Assembly (NCBI RefSeq): GCF_040958095.1
Contig: NC_091230.1
Span: 14,679,038 to 14,743,037, forward strand
DNA length: 64,000 bases
Direction: 5' to 3'
Source of the DNA: Procambarus clarkii
Taxonomy: Eukaryota; Arthropoda; Malacostraca; Decapoda; Cambaridae
Within the stretch, counting starts at the first letter, position 1. Each line of letters starts with the position of its first letter. The position numbers and the translations under genes were made by a program. Of this stretch, positions 13,040 through 26,602 are shown one piece after another. The notes below the pieces were generated by a model that worked only from the letters and a program-made list of their open reading frames with translations, did not search any database and had not been told where the DNA came from.

Positions 13040-13790
13040 TAATTCCTAATCCTGGTCTGACCAATGGCATGTCCCTCTAGTCTTGGTCTGACCAATGGCA
13101 TGTCCCCCCCCCCCCTAGTCTTTGTCTGACCAATGGCATGTTCCCCCAGTTTTTGTTTGACCAATGGCATTTTCCCCCTAGTCCCCATTTTCACCATTGT
13201 CTGACCAATGGTGTCCAAATACCTCTAGACCTGGTCTGACCAATAGCATGTCCCTTAGTGCTGGTCTAACCAATGGCATATTTCCCTAGTCCTGATTCCA
13301 CCAGTGGCATGTTCCCTAATCCTAGTCTGACCAATGATATGTTCCCTGTTCGTGGTCCAACCAATGGTGTGTCACCTAGTCCCGGTCCAACAATGGTGTG
13401 TCCTTTAGTCTTTGTCCAACATACACTGTGTCCTGGTATATCTAGCCCAGCCCCATAAGTGATATCCCACCCTGGTCCCACTCCTTGTTTTCCTCCCTTG
13501 TCCTGATATGATCCTGTTTGTTCCCTTGTTTGGGTTCAACGCGATGTGTATCCTCTCTTTCTAGTTTGATCACTTGTCTTCCCTCGTCCTGGTCCCATCC
13601 CCCCATTTGTATCCTCTCATTCTTACCGCACTTGTGCATTCTTGTACAATCATCTTGGTCAAATTCCTTGGGTGCTCCTCTCATTTTCTTGTGTGACACC
13701 TCATTCTGGACCTACTCCTTGTGTGTTCCCCTGCTCTGGTCTCAATCTGTGTGTGACCTCTTATTCTAGTCCCACTCCTTATGTGGGAAG
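13040..13790. repeat. Decayed minisatellite, about 30-bp unit
   Basis: Units of the form 'ctggtctgaccaatggcatgt' plus a C-rich spacer and 'tag' recur with much divergence, clearest at 13050-13340. A looser 'cctggtcccactcc' form continues to about 13790. Divergence and length variation indicate an old array. Confidence 0.75.
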
Positions 13791-13959
13791 TTTGCAAATA
13801 TCACTGTTACACCAATGTGTAATGTCACTCTTTCCTGACTATACAGTCCTGTATATAGGAACAGCAGGGCATTGCCTAAGGAAGCAACCAAGAGTCTTAT
13901 TGAGAAATGAGCTACTCGTATATACCCTAAAAGGCTGTTCTTCATTTACTCTTTATATA

Positions 13960-14130
13960 GATTATATTTCTTTGCTCTGGGTTCCATTTTGTTGCATGTC
14001 TTTGGACATTTTCTGCTTTGTTAATATATTTCTTTAGGTGTTGGCACCATTCCACAGCTGGCATACTCCAGTTTACTACTGATATGTTTTGTAAATAATT
14101 TCTTTAATAGTTCTTCATTGATGTACATAC
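13960..14130 (-). mobile_element. LINE fragment (family F)
   Basis: The minus strand matches the family-F region at 1480-1620 and 60220-60320. It covers the part encoding the 'KLEYA...W' and 'KLEKVQRHATK'-like segments, with stops. Confidence 0.6.
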
Positions 14131-14289
14131 AGTACTTATAGGATACAGGTATTTTATATTTCATATATGAGTGTATGTTTCTTTGTGTGTGTGTATGTAA
14201 ATTTTGATAATTTTCATGAGGATAAAATTTGATCATACAGGACCTCATATTGACCCAAGTAAAGGTCAATATAGTTTTGTTGTAACAAG

Positions 14290-14681
14290 TACAGTGGAAC
14301 CTCGAGTGACAAGCGGCTCCATCTACGAGCATTTTGAGTAACGAGCGAGCCACTCGCCGAAAATTTGTCTCGATGGACGAGCTTCTGCTCCATTAACGAG
14401 AAAACCATGTGGTGCTAGGAAGGTTCATTCAGTGTATGTTAGGTAGGCTGCTCCATTTTCTAAAAAAAAATGAAAAAAAAAAAAGTCATAAAGGTTCGTT
14501 TAGTGTATGTCAGATAGGCTGTTTCATTATTTTAAAAAATCAAATATATTGATGTTTTTCGTGGTGGAACGGATTAATTTTATTTCCATTATTTTAAATG
14601 GGGAAATTCGAAAGACAAGCGTTTCACATGATGAGCTTGGTGCCGGAACAGATTAAATTTGTTAATCGAGGCTTCTCTGTA
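14290..14681. mobile_element. Mariner/Tc1-like MITE
   Basis: The 392-bp element is flanked by TA. It begins 'tacagtggaacctcgagtga' and ends with the complement of 'tacagagaagcctcgattaa', so terminal inverted repeats of about 20 bp match with a few differences. The interior has further 'gacgagc'/'acgagc' words and no transposase. 'CAGTGGAACCTCG' ends on TA targets are typical of mariner-type MITEs (family knowledge). Confidence 0.8.
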
Positions 14682-15129
14682 CTGTACAGCGATATAATTA
14701 GCATTTATTACATGCATCTTGTATAATAATAATACCCACTTTCTCAACAGATGGATATGCATTTTCTCAAGAGGAGCATGGAGTAATGGGTCAATCGGAG
14801 GTGATTCGAGCATATGATACAACACAGCCTAAGCCAGGTGGCATGTAAGATGTATCAGAGAGTCAAGTTACACACCTCGGTACTAGTAGTGCTGGCACAG
14901 CAATAGAGCACACAGTTGTAGGCAAGTAATACACCAGGGCAACTACTTCAACACTTGTTTGCATCCACATCATTAACTATCTTAGTTCAGCAAAATTAAA
15001 GATGAATTGCTTTTGAGGCAGGTTTTATAATTCTGCAGCATTTTTAAATCCAACATGCAACATACAGTGTTCAAATCTGTTCTAGTCATTTGCCTTGTGT
15101 AATTCACAAATATTAGTTTGCATAATATA
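14682..15129. other. No gene or repeat recognised
   Basis: Non-coding by inspection. Confidence 0.35.
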
Positions 15130-15400
<271 letters not shown>

Positions 15401-15434
15401 ATTTATTTATTATGCATGCAACACTGATCCAAGT

Positions 15435-15706
15435 ATGCAGAAACACCACATGTGAAAAACAGAGAAATGCTAAACGCATTTTTGGCTCAATTCGCCTTTA
15501 TCAGCGCAAAATAAAGTGAAGAAGGAAATGTGGTAGGCAGACTTTATACCTGTCAGGGCAGGTCACCTGACCAACAAGAAAGGAACAAGAGAAAGAAGGT
15601 AACTGTAGAAGGTCTGTTGGCACATACGAGTTAACTCCTATTTATATCCTAATAACTGTACACAACAAGAACACTGAATAATATATAATATATATATATA
15701 TATATA

Positions 15707-15792
<86 letters not shown>

Positions 15793-16925
15793 GCAGCTGG
15801 AAAAAAATAAGTAAATATATAAAAACAGTTTAAATGGATGCTATATTGTATTGACATGCTATATTGAAGCTTATATGGGTATCTAATTTGTGCATGCCAG
15901 GGCTTACATTAACCCCTGCACTGCGCACCTGTTTTTGGCAAAAACTTCATAGTGCAATTGTTAAAGACATAGTTTTGTTGATTTTATAAATGTTCAGATA
16001 AAGTTAATGTCAAAATATTTCCAAACTCAACTTACTTCATTTCAAAACAGAGTGATGGAAACATTAAAACACACAAAAATATAGCCTAGTTAAAAAAAAC
16101 GGACTACTCTCAAAACAGCATTTGTCGTTTGATGCAGTGCAGTGGTTAAGGCTATTATTACATTGTTTGATTAGAGTGGACTCAATCACACTTCATTCAA
16201 CGAAACCCTTACTTTTAACAATACATTTTGCCCCTCTGAAGTCAATAGAATGATCACATAAACTGGAATGTAAATATAATGCACTGGAGTGCTGGGCTGT
16301 ACGAATAGCTTATGAATGTTGTTTTAATCATGAGGAAAGAGATTTAGAGACATCGGCCAGACTGGTAAATCTCTTTCCTCACGTTTATAACAACATTCAT
16401 ATGCTATTCGTACAGCCCAGCACTCCAGTGCTTTGTATTTACATACCAGTTTATGAAAATGTATTGCTAAAACTAAGGGTTTCGTTGAACGAAATGTGAT
16501 TGAGTCCGCTCTAATCAAACAATGTAATAACAGCCTTAATGTAAGCCCTGGCATGTACAAATTAGATACCCATTAAAGCTTCAATATAGAACGTCAATAT
16601 AATATAGCATCCAATTAAACTTTTTTTTATTTATTTACTTATTTTCTTCCAGCTGCACTTCTATATACTGTATATATATTATCCAGTGTTTTTGTGTTGT
16701 ACAGTTATTAGGATATAAATAGGAGTGGCCTCATATGGGCCAATAGGCCTTCTATAGTTACCTTCTTTCTCATGTTCCTTTCTTGGTGGTCAGGTGACCT
16801 GCTCTGACAGATATAAGGTCTGCCTATCACATTTCTTTCTTCATTCTATTTTACTTTGATGAAGACGAATTGAGCCAAAAATGCGATTAGCATTCTCTGT
16901 TTTCACGTGGTTTTTACACATATAT
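15435..16925. mobile_element. Large foldback element, 1.5 kb
   Basis: The two halves are reverse complements with moderate divergence. Pairing marks include 'gaggaaagagattta' (16332-16346) with 'taaatctctttcctc' (16366-16380). Others are 'tgggctgtacgaatagc' with 'gctattcgtacagccca', 'caggtcacctgacca' with 'tggtcaggtgacctg', and 'ggctcaattcgcc' with 'gacgaattgagcc'. The left arm carries a (TA)n expansion (about 15680-15790, against about 20 bp in the right arm) and a 241-bp MITE absent from the right arm. No coding sequence is visible. Confidence 0.85.
15909..16149. mobile_element. TTAA-flanked MITE (piggyBac-like), copy 2
   Basis: The ends are 'ttaacccctgcactgcgca' and 'gatgcagtgcagtggttaa'. 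TTAA duplications lie at 15909-15912 and 16146-16149. The interior matches copy 1 at 7170-7415 with substitutions. The opposite arm of the surrounding foldback has the unoccupied site, a single TTAA at 16536-16539. Confidence 0.88.
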
Positions 16926-19870
16926 AATATACAGTATGTATATATATATATATATACACACACTGTATACTGTATATATAAAATATATATTTATGTATGT
17001 TTTTTTATCACAGGAATGCATTTGATAGCCCTAATGTTTATTTATTTATTATTACAGTACTTTCACAGTTTCATTTTAAATGTTTATATTTGCTAATTGA
17101 TACTACATTATTAAAAGACTAAATATATTTTGAGATGTAAATTGACATAAATGTCTATTTGTATTATTATTTTTTGTTTAACCCAAAATTTTGGAATGCT
17201 GTTTTATGACTGAAAATCTAAATATACAAACTCCAGCACTTTCCAATTTAATGTTCTTTAACAGAATGTAAATTCTTTGAAGCTCTTGTAAGGGGAACAT
17301 CTTGAGACGGTGGTGAAGCTGTACAGTATAAGTTATGATACTAGAAGGAAATCAGATTTTTTTTTTTTGAAGGTCACAGTGAGTATGTTTTATGAGAGTA
17401 CTTATTGTCCCTGGAATCAGAAGGGTCAATAATTAAATTAGTTTATAATAAGGAACAGATTACTTTATAAAAACAGATTTGTTGGTTTACCTGAAGTCGG
17501 TTCCGAGAGTTCTAGTCCCCAAGCAGGCCATCCTTAAATTTGATTTCATGTAATGACAAGAATACTGTATTGTTATTATGTCATTCCAACTCACCGGTGT
17601 GAATTGTCTTCACATGCTGATTCTTTTCAACTAGGAGTAAATCTTCAAGGTAGTGGTAAGATGTTTAGTTGATCTGTCTTGGTTACTCTCATGTGGGTTC
17701 ATTTTTTCCCATGCATGTCACATTTGCATTACTCAAATTATAATCTTGTCAAATACTACAAATTATTAAACCTTTTTAAATGGCAATATCTTATGATTTA
17801 TTGATGCCAAGCATGATTTGCTACAATTGTAAACATCCAACACCTTTATGTGGCAGAATATTGTTTAATTTTACTCTCAGAAGTTGGATTATTGTTCATC
17901 AATAGGAATGCTGAGAAACACAGTTTGATTTTGTTTTGGATCATTATTATTTTATGGAAAATCTTTATGGAAAACTAAATAAACATAGATACTCTTCGAA
18001 AGCACTTACATTTTGAAAGTGATCCATTTATTGAAAATGACCATTAGTGGAATTTATTGTTTTAGACATTTCCATTTTCTTTTGATAGTTTAATATATGA
18101 AATAGGTGAGAGAAACTTAACCATGAGAGAATTAATAGAAGAAATAATGCATATTGTGTTAAGAGGGGGTTCATAAAAGGTACAGAGTTTGGTCCTTTGC
18201 ATTTATTGCATAGAATCAAGTTAGTTTTATTTTTAGTTAATATTTACCCAACTGTCAGTCCATTAGTATTATCATGTTATATTATTATTTACATAAATGT
18301 TACTTTTGATGAAATGATAAGCAGTGGTATTTTATATGAATAGAAGCTGTTGTATATAATAATGACAAAATGGCATTGAAATTCCTTCCTAATTACATCA
18401 AGGTTAGATAATTGTCCTCAGATTGACATTTTTCACTACTGGTTTGTAATGAACTTTGCTTCAGGTGGCAGACAGTAACTAATGTGGAGCATCATTAATA
18501 AATGACTTTCACTTAGCTTATGTTGGTGTTACAGTTAAGTTTGTAAAGTCTATCATTGCCATAGTACTGCCTCCTGGGGCACTGAACACGGTGTAGTTGG
18601 CCCTTATGGTTATTGTGAACCATGAACACAACCTAAGGAGAGTGACACAAATGGCGATCTATGTTAACTTATTAATGTGTGAAATGCTGTTAATTTTGAA
18701 ATAACTTACTGTATTTGTTAATAGTCCAGAACAATTATAGGCTCATCTTTGTGATCTGATGACAATAGTTGCACATATGGTATGAAAGATGGATTTTGTG
18801 TGAGTAGCACAGACAATACTTGATTGGAGTGATTGATGTTTGCATCTTTAAAGTACAAGTATTCACATTTTGACCACAAAAGCGAGACCTGTCAGCGTTT
18901 CACACAGTATTAAGTTACCCGAGGTCATAGACAAGGTGCCAGCAAAAGATCATGGTTCATTGTTGAGGTGATGTGTAGAAAATTTGGTAATAGTATAAAA
19001 CTATTGTGAGGTTGTTGCATGCTAGAACTGGGGATACTGCCTGGATCATTATGAGAGTGATGTATAATCCCAATTATTGATGCCTGGAGGATATCAGACT
19101 AACAGAGTAGAAGTCTATGCCTTTGTACTTCAACAAGAAAGTATTTTTTTTTTTGTAAGTAGGAAGCTACCTAATGTTCTTGCCTAGTATTCCAGAGGGA
19201 GTTACAATGCACTGCCTGTATGTATTTTCTCATGTATCTTTATTAAGTTTTATTAAATTCTGTTTAAGCTAAGAAATGTTTAAAAGTGAAACAAATGTAA
19301 TATCCACTTCTCACTGGGGTTACTTGAGTGCTTGTTCTTTGTACTGGGCTGTAGAAGCGAAATTAGTTAACATTTGCTACCCTATTTGTGTCCATAAGAA
19401 ATATAGAGTCAAACAGAGGGTTTTATATTAAGTGAGGGGCCAACAGAGCTCTCCTTAAACAGCATTACACCTAACTGCCTCTTTCCTTGCGCAAAGAAAA
19501 CCATCTGATAAGAGAGAAGCACTTTTCCTGCCAAGATGCAACAAGAAAAAAAGAACAAAATAGACCAGTAGGAGTTGTTCATTATTCTAGCACTATTCAC
19601 CAATTAGTTCCCTCATTTTATATACCTACAGAACCATCATGTATATTTAAGAAACATTTTACTTGATACCCTCAAATCATACTGTTGTATTAAAATCATA
19701 GCAATCAATATGCAGTAATTGCAGATGCTCTTAATTATTTAACTCTGCATTTTTGCAATAGTTGCTGCTCTTTTGACCTTCACCTCCAGCACCTTAGTCT
19801 TAGGCCGCCAGAGCACTGCTTGTAAATATTCTTAATTCAGCCATTGGCATTATGTACTGTACTAATTATT
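16926..19870. other. 3-kb AT-rich region, no gene or repeat recognised
   Basis: A (TA)-rich stretch lies at 16930-16995. Beyond that I see no coding, RNA or repeat signal. The open frames are short and of low-complexity AT composition. Confidence 0.4.
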
Positions 19871-19875
19871 TATAC

Positions 19876-20005
19876 AATACAATACAATTTTATTTAGGTA
19901 AGGTACATACATACGATAAATTTTTACAAGGATTGGTTGACTTATAGGTAGAGCTAGTACATACAATGCCTAAAGCCACTATTACGCAAAGCGTTTCGGG
20001 CATAT
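19876..20005 (-). mobile_element. LINE 3'-tail fragment (family A/B)
   Basis: The complement reads 'gcccgaaacgctttgcgtaa', then 'tagtggctttaggcattgta', then a 'tacatacct' region ending 'aaataaaattgtattgtatt'. It matches the 3' end of the LINE at 49050-49180 and the fragment at 48050-48170. Confidence 0.75.
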
Positions 20006-21735
20006 TTTATTAGTTACATTATAACCAAGAATAGTTAAGAACTGTTTTGTTGGTTAGGTTATTGTAGGTTTGATATTCTTCTTGTATGACTTAATATCTT
20101 CGTGGTAAATGTTAGGACTGTTATTTTAGAAATTGAAAATAAAGATAAAATTAATAGAAAATTTATTCTTGATTACAGGTTGAAAGTTTTACATTTTTTT
20201 GTGTTCTTTACTGTACTGAATTCAAGGTGCAGATGTTTGACAAGAGTGAAATGTTTTATTATTGAGGGAGAAAATGTTCCATCGATCAACATGATCATCA
20301 CAGAGGCACCATTTGTCATCATTAAGTACTATTAGTAAGGCCACTTGTTAGTGAATTAGAACTTGTAATGGAAGTTAGACTCACACGTGCCTATGTAGAT
20401 GACAGTGATATATGATTGGATTTTTCTGCTTATGAGTGTAATGCAGTTGACACACCAAACTTCATCAGTGTTCCTTTTTTTATAATGGAACTGTCATATA
20501 TAAACATGCATTCTAAGGTGTAATTTTAGTAATCGTTCCTCAAAGTGCAAAATGACTAATAAATACCAAATGTACTTTATTTTTGTTTATTGAAGTTAGC
20601 ACTTAACTCCTCCACAATAAATGTGGAAGAGCAAATGAATTGTTTACAGACATATATTTTGCTTAGAGTTTCATTAGTTATAATATGCCATGATCAAGTA
20701 CTGAATACTTAGTATATGATAAATATTTCATAAATTTCAGCATGAATAAATATCTGTATAAAACCCGAGAGTCACCTTTAATTGTAATTCTCATAGCTGC
20801 AGATAGGCAGTTTTAATGTGGTGTGATATTTGAACTGTGTTAGTGTTGTACAGTACTTGTGGATGTATGTCAATGTGCGACACTATACCATGGTTCATGT
20901 CCTGGTCTGTAATCTTGTATTCTTCTACCTCTGTGGAATATATTTTGTCTGAGTTGTTCTCCCTGGAGATGTATTGTGTAGAGCTAAGTTTAATGTCTGT
21001 GCAGTGATCCAATAAGTAATGGAGTAAACAAGCCATTACTTGTATTATACCATATTGCTGGCTTGGCTTTTACTTCTTGACTGTAACAAGTTTCAAGAAG
21101 ACAAGCTTGCTGAAGCAAATGTAGTGTTGCAAATTATATCACATCGGTATGCATGTTGTGTTAAGCTTACATGTTGTAATACAACTTTACATCACTAATG
21201 ACTGGTTAAAGGTATCTCTGGCCTTACCAAAAATGTATTGATGAAAAGCATGGAGTAAAAGATGGAAGGCTAACATTGTTCATACTATACTTGTTAAGGA
21301 TTAAAAGATTTATTTCTCCAGGCTGCATTTAGATGAACTAGAATTTTCAGAACACTAATTTGTAATGCATCTGTATTCAGTTTTGAATTATGTTAAAATA
21401 TGGTGTTTTTTTCCTTGCTGTTGTGTACGTTTTGTGTGTGTGTGTGTGTATGTAAGTGTATATGTATGTATGTATATGTATGTATGTATGTTTGTATATA
21501 TGAGAGTCATCTATGATTCCAGCTGTCCTGTGTGTCTTTCAACCATTGTGAGCAATTGGGCACTGATTTATTAAACTACTGGTTGCTCCAATGATCTTTG
21601 AAGTAAACTGTCAAACTTAGGCGTCGAAAATAGTAGGTAGATTTGTCACTGAACCGAGGTTATTTAATTCATTACCTTTAATATTAAATAAAATATGTTA
21701 CAAGAATCTGTCAACGAGTATATTCTTATTCAAGT
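20006..21735. other. No gene recognised; (TG)n/(TATG)n near 21432-21500
   Basis: Non-coding AT-rich DNA with one simple repeat, TG dinucleotides grading into TATG. Nothing else was identified. Confidence 0.4.
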
Positions 21736-21739
21736 GCAA

Positions 21740-22178
21740 GATATATGCTTCACACAGTGCAAGATATAAGGTTCACACGGTGCAAGATATAGGTTTGCAC
21801 TAGGTGCAAGATATAGGTTTGCACTAGGTGCAAGATATAGGTTTGCACTCGGTGCAAGATATAGGTTTGCACTCGGTGCAAGATATAGGTTTGCACTCGG
21901 TGCAAGATATAGGTTTGCACTCGGTGCAAGATATAGGTTTGCACTCGGTGCAAGATATAGGTTTGCACTCGGTGCAAGATATAGGTTGCACTCGGTGCAA
22001 GATATAGGTTTGCACTCGGTGCAAGATATAGGTTTGCACTCGGTGCAAGATATAGGCTTCACTTGGTGCAAGATATAGGCTTCACTTGATGCAAGAATTG
22101 GGTTTCACTCGGTGTAAGATATAGGATTCACTCGACGCAAGATATAGGCTTCACATGGTGCAAGATATAAGCTTCCCT
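21740..22178. repeat. 24-bp minisatellite, about 18 units
   Basis: The unit is 'tgcactcggtgcaagatata' plus 'ggtt'. The core 21790-22050 is nearly identical; the flanking units are diverged. Each unit holds the small palindrome TGCAC-tcg-GTGCA. Since 24 is divisible by three, all minus frames show an 8-residue repeat (NLYLAPSA); there is no sign this is a gene. Confidence 0.97.
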
Positions 22179-22650
22179 CAGTATGTCAAATTTAAATATC
22201 TAAAAATCACTATTTTGCATAATAAAATAGATGTGTTCCTTAATACTATCCATATTTCTTTTTCTCCAATTAGGTTTATGAATATTGAAACTACAGTATA
22301 TGGTAAGATGTACAATTATTCTTGCAATATACAGTTCATGAATGATGAGAAAAATCTTATGAATGATGCAGTTAAACTGTGAAGCTTCATTTAATATTTT
22401 TGTAAAATCCAATCTGTTCAAAAATATTTGATCAGGTTTCAATATTGTGTTTGTGCATGTATCAAGGAAATTATTATTACATGGTTATAAATCTGAAAAA
22501 TAATTGTTTTATTAGCATTACTAAGAATGTTCTAATAGGTTGTGTTTGCATGCATGTAGACTATGTGGGATAATCTTCAAGATATAAAACTGCACTTAAT
22601 TTATAAAGATTGTAAACATGCCTTAATAAGGGGTTACATTTCTTCTTCAT
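22179..22650. other. No gene or repeat recognised
   Basis: AT-rich, non-coding by inspection. Confidence 0.35.
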
Positions 22651-23830
22651 ACCCTCTCCATGGTGTCGCCTTGTCGTGGTGAGGAGCCCACATACACCTC
22701 CCTGGGAACGATGAGGGTTGCCTTCGCCCCCACTCCTGCCCCTCTTTGGATGTTGTACATGCAGAAAGACACCATAGGGTCCTTGCGAATCACCGGACCT
22801 CCTGCTGGAGGGGCTGCCCTGAGTGGATGGTTGGGTGTCCAGGCTGGGGCAAAAGGGAGAACATAAGAATGAAAGTAACTGCAGAAGGCCTATTGGCCTA
22901 TACGAGACAGCTTCTATTTATAACATAAGAACATAAAAATGAAGGTAACTGCAGAAGGTCTATTGGGCCATACAAGGCAGCTCGTACCTACATCCACCCA
23001 ATCTCATTCATATATAAGAACATACGAAATTTGGGAGAATGAACAAAGCAGTAGGACTCCCCTGTTAAAAAGGTGGAGCACCTCTGGGGATGACGCACCC
23101 CTTTCTGTACTGGCCCACGCTCGGCCTCCCTGGCTGCCCTGGTAGGTGGTATCCCTTGGTACCAGGCCCTAGACTTCTTGAATTGATGCTGCATGGAAGC
23201 TGAAGAGACCTCTCTTACCCAGGCTAGTGGGGTGAACAACCAGTCCCCCGAGTCAAACTGTGATGGAAGACCGAGCTCTGTAGCCCTTGCTACATTGGAC
23301 CCAGACCAAGCTACTCCTTTGACCATCCTGACTACCCCCACCCCCCCTCTGCTCCCCTCCCTCCTCTGTGGTAGGGTTGAGCCCCAAGCCCCCAGTGGTG
23401 ACCCACCTCATCACCTGGAGCAGCTACTTCTCTCATTGTGACAACTGAGCCTTTTACCCCCCTCCTCACTGGGGAGGTGCTCAGCACTGACACCCCTCCC
23501 TCCCTTCCCTCACAGATGCACTCGCACGATTCCTTCCAGTGCTAATACGTTCCACGCCTTATTTGGTCCTACTACAAGTATATACTTTGATCTCAATCAT
23601 CTGGATTATACACATCCTGACGATTTCTTTCTCGATAAACACCTTGTTGATTCACTGGATGCCTCTGTTACTTTTAACCCCACCTGTTTTGATACACGTG
23701 TCGTTGCTGCTGCTCCTTAGGATGCAGCTGCCCGCTTAGCTGCATTGTCCAGCATTGGGGGAGACCCCTGTTAGGGTCTCCAAAAATGCCTGGTTAAATG
23801 ACAGTATTGACATTGTTATCCTCCCACACC
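22651..23830. mobile_element. Repeat mosaic upstream of LINE A
   Basis: This GC-richer block begins 'ccatggtgtcgccttgtcgt'. I think it is the 5' non-RT part of a decapod LINE, possibly the one that follows. At 22862-23060 there are two copies of 'aggtaactgcagaaggtcta'-type sequence, also seen at 15600 and (complement) 16750. Frames are short and shifted, so it is not a gene. Confidence 0.4.
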
Positions 23831-26165
23831 TGCTTCCTCATACCCTTATTCACTAGACCTATTAGAATCACTGACAGTACTGCCACGGGTCTTGATCACA
23901 TCTGGACCAAAATAACCTTTCCACTTCAGGGATAATCATCGATAGCACTACAAACCATTACCCCACATTTCTCCTAACCAACATTAACAAACCACCTCTA
24001 GAGACAAGGGAGATGAGCTTTAGGCTGCACAATGAAACTGCTATAGGCAATTTTATAGCTGCTGCTGCTAATATCAACTGGGAATCCGAATTAGGGAACA
24101 TAGGGGACATCAACCTAGCAGTGCAATCATTTCTTCAAAAAACTCTCAGCCTTTATAACACCCATTGTCCTATGCTAACGAAACAAGTCACAACTAAAAG
24201 GCTAAACAATCCTTGGCTTACAAAGGGGATACTTAAATCCATTAATAAAAAACATGACCTTGAGAAGTATAGGTTAGGAATCGTCTCCAAAGAATTTTCA
24301 AAGAATTACTCATCATTGCTATCTAAAATAATTAGGAGAGCCAAAATTAAATACTATGAAAATAAATTTACCCACACAAAGGGCAACATTAAGAAAACAT
24401 GGAGCACAATTTCACAAATATTGGGATCAAAGAAGATTTTAAATAACAAACCAATACTCCTGGCAAATAATGATGATCTGCTTTCAGCCTCTGACACTGC
24501 TTTTGAGTTCAATAGGTTCTTCTCTTCCATTGGGTCATCCTTTGCAAATGATATTCCATCTTCCAGTACTAATATTCAGGACTATCTTACAGGTAACTAT
24601 CCACAGTCTGTACCTAATGCCTACTAATTCCACTGATGTTACTGACAATCCTTTCCCTTAAAACTAAGTCTAGTGCTCTTGAGGAGATACCAACTCTTAT
24701 TTACAAAAAAAGCCTCCAGATTTTTAGCTCCTGCCATTGCATTGCTCTTCAACAAGTCACTTGAACTCCAAACCTTTCCAGATATTCTAAAAAAGCGAGA
24801 GTAACCCCTGTTCACAAATGTGGTAATCCCACTGATGTTAACAACTTCAGACCTATATCAATTCTGCAAAACTTGTCTAAAATATTTGAAAAACTTATCT
24901 ACAAGCAGCTTTACTCCTATCTAACCAAACTCAATATACTTAGCTCTTGTCAATATGGCTTCAGACCCAAAAAAAGCACTAACGATGCACTTATTAGTAT
25001 GATTAACTTGATACATGCAGCTCTTGATAAAAATGAGTTCCCTATTGGGTCATTTGTGGACCTGCGTAAGGCTTTTGACACTTTCAACCACCAAAACCTT
25101 CTTCTTAAATTACAATATTATGGAGTCAGAGGTCACTCCCTGCAGTACCTTAAGTCTTACCTTACTGACAGGCTCCAATATGTTTCTGTGAATAATTCAA
25201 TTTCTCCCACCCTACCCATCAACATTGGTGTTCCCCAGAGCAGCATACTTGACCCTCTCCTCTTTCTCATCTACATTAATGACCCTCCAAATGCCCCCAA
25301 ACATCTCAAACCAATTCTATTTGCTGACGACACGACCTTCATTTACTCCAGTCCTGACCCCCTTGCTCTAAATGTCACAGTGAATACTGAGCTAAATAAA
25401 GTCCATCACTGGCTAACTGCTAACAAACTCACCCTCAATATTGACAAAACTTTCTATATTTTGTTTGGCAATAAATCCTCAAATCAAATAAGTCTCAGGA
25501 TTAACAATACCCAAATTTGTAACAAAGTAGATGGCAAATTCCTTGGTGTTCTCATTGACCGCAAGCTGAATTTCCAGGGACACATTCTAAATATATAAAA
25601 AAAAAGTTTCAAAAACTGTTGGCATTCTTTCTAAGATCAGATATTATGTACCTCGCCCAGACCTGGTGACACTATTACTCTCTCATCTATCCTTATCTCA
25701 ACTATGGTATTTGTGCTTGGGGTTCTACTACCCAAAATCATTTACGTTCTCTAATTACTCAACATAAAGCTGCTATTAGGACAGTATCTAACTCTGGCCC
25801 CAGACATCACTCGGTACCCTTACTCAAATCTCTGAATATGTTAGATATTAAGTCCCTGCACATCCTCTCATGTGTATTATATATATATATATAAAACGCT
25901 GAACTGTAATGTCAATCCTGACCTTAAAAGCTTCCTAGAAAGTTGTAACAGATCCCATGAGCACCACACCAGAAACAAATACCTATTTGATATTCCAAGA
26001 GTACGACTTAGTTAACTAGAAATGCTTTACAAATCAAGGGACCTTGAATGTGGAATGACCTTCCCAGTTATGTTAAAGACTGTACCTCTTCCAACCAGTT
26101 TAAGATAAAAGCTAAGTACTACCTAATTAACTCATTGTAACCTACCTCACCCCCAAAAAGTCAAC
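23831..26165 (+). mobile_element. Non-LTR retrotransposon (LINE A), broken ORF2
   Basis: Frame 24013-24627 covers the region between endonuclease and RT (NNPWLTKGILKSINKKHDLE; KIIRRAKIKYYENKF). Frame 24873-25598 is the reverse transcriptase: KIFEKLIYKQLYSYL, YGFRPKKSTNDALI, FVDLRKAFDTFNHQN, IGVPQSSILDPLLFLIYIND and the catalytic FADDTTF. The glycines usual in GVPQGSILGP are replaced (S and D), and a frameshift/stop separates the two frames. A decayed thumb region continues to about 26160. It looks jockey/CR1/L2-like; exact clade not assigned. An inactive copy. Confidence 0.9.
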
Positions 26166-26239
26166 CCATGTCTACTATTTTAAACAATTTTAAATAATTT
26201 ATATTTGAGAAAATTTCCATTTTGAATGAACAGCATTTA

Positions 26240-26375
26240 AAAATTTATGAATGCATATGTGGGGTCGACCGCTGGATGGAATGGACTCGAGTCGAGGACG
26301 GGTTGGAGAACGGGTTGCAGCACCACCCACACGATGGGTATGGGGTCCACCACTACCTGCAGGATGGATATGGGG
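26240..26375. repeat. Decapod-type 'ggatgggtatggggtcca' repeat
   Basis: Two or three imperfect units of 'gatgg.tatggggtccacca' are present. The same motif occurs, inverted, at 50830-50945. Confidence 0.5.
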
Positions 26376-26489
26376 TCCATATAAATATGTTCAAGTAAAG
26401 AAAATACTAACTATTGCTCATGTATCATACATGCTGCAGTACAAATCTGGTAACGGTTGAACATACAGCCATCAGTGTTACCAATGATC

Positions 26490-26560
26490 ATGACTGATAA
26501 AGATCAAGCCACCAAAGAAGTGGCACGGGCATGAATAGCCCGTAATCAATGACCATGTAA
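26490..26560. repeat. Dispersed 'ggtggcacgggcatgaatagcccgt' element
   Basis: A single diverged copy of the repeat that forms the 159-bp triplication at 32808-33290. It contains the hairpin ACGGGC-atgaata-GCCCGT. Confidence 0.65.
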
Positions 26561-26602
26561 GCGTGGGTTATATATAGGCGTGGTGGGTGGGGTCAAGCAG
26601 TT

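Noticed and set aside
21730-22071. 113-codon NLYLAPSA repeat frame
   Set aside because: 24-bp tandem repeat; the other two minus frames are equally open.
21740-22178. CRISPR-like array
   Set aside because: Direct 24-bp head-to-tail repeats without unique spacers, in eukaryotic DNA.
24873-25598. Active reverse transcriptase gene
   Set aside because: Key glycines in the GVPQGS..GP segment are changed, the ORF is frameshifted upstream and the C-terminus is broken. A dead LINE copy.
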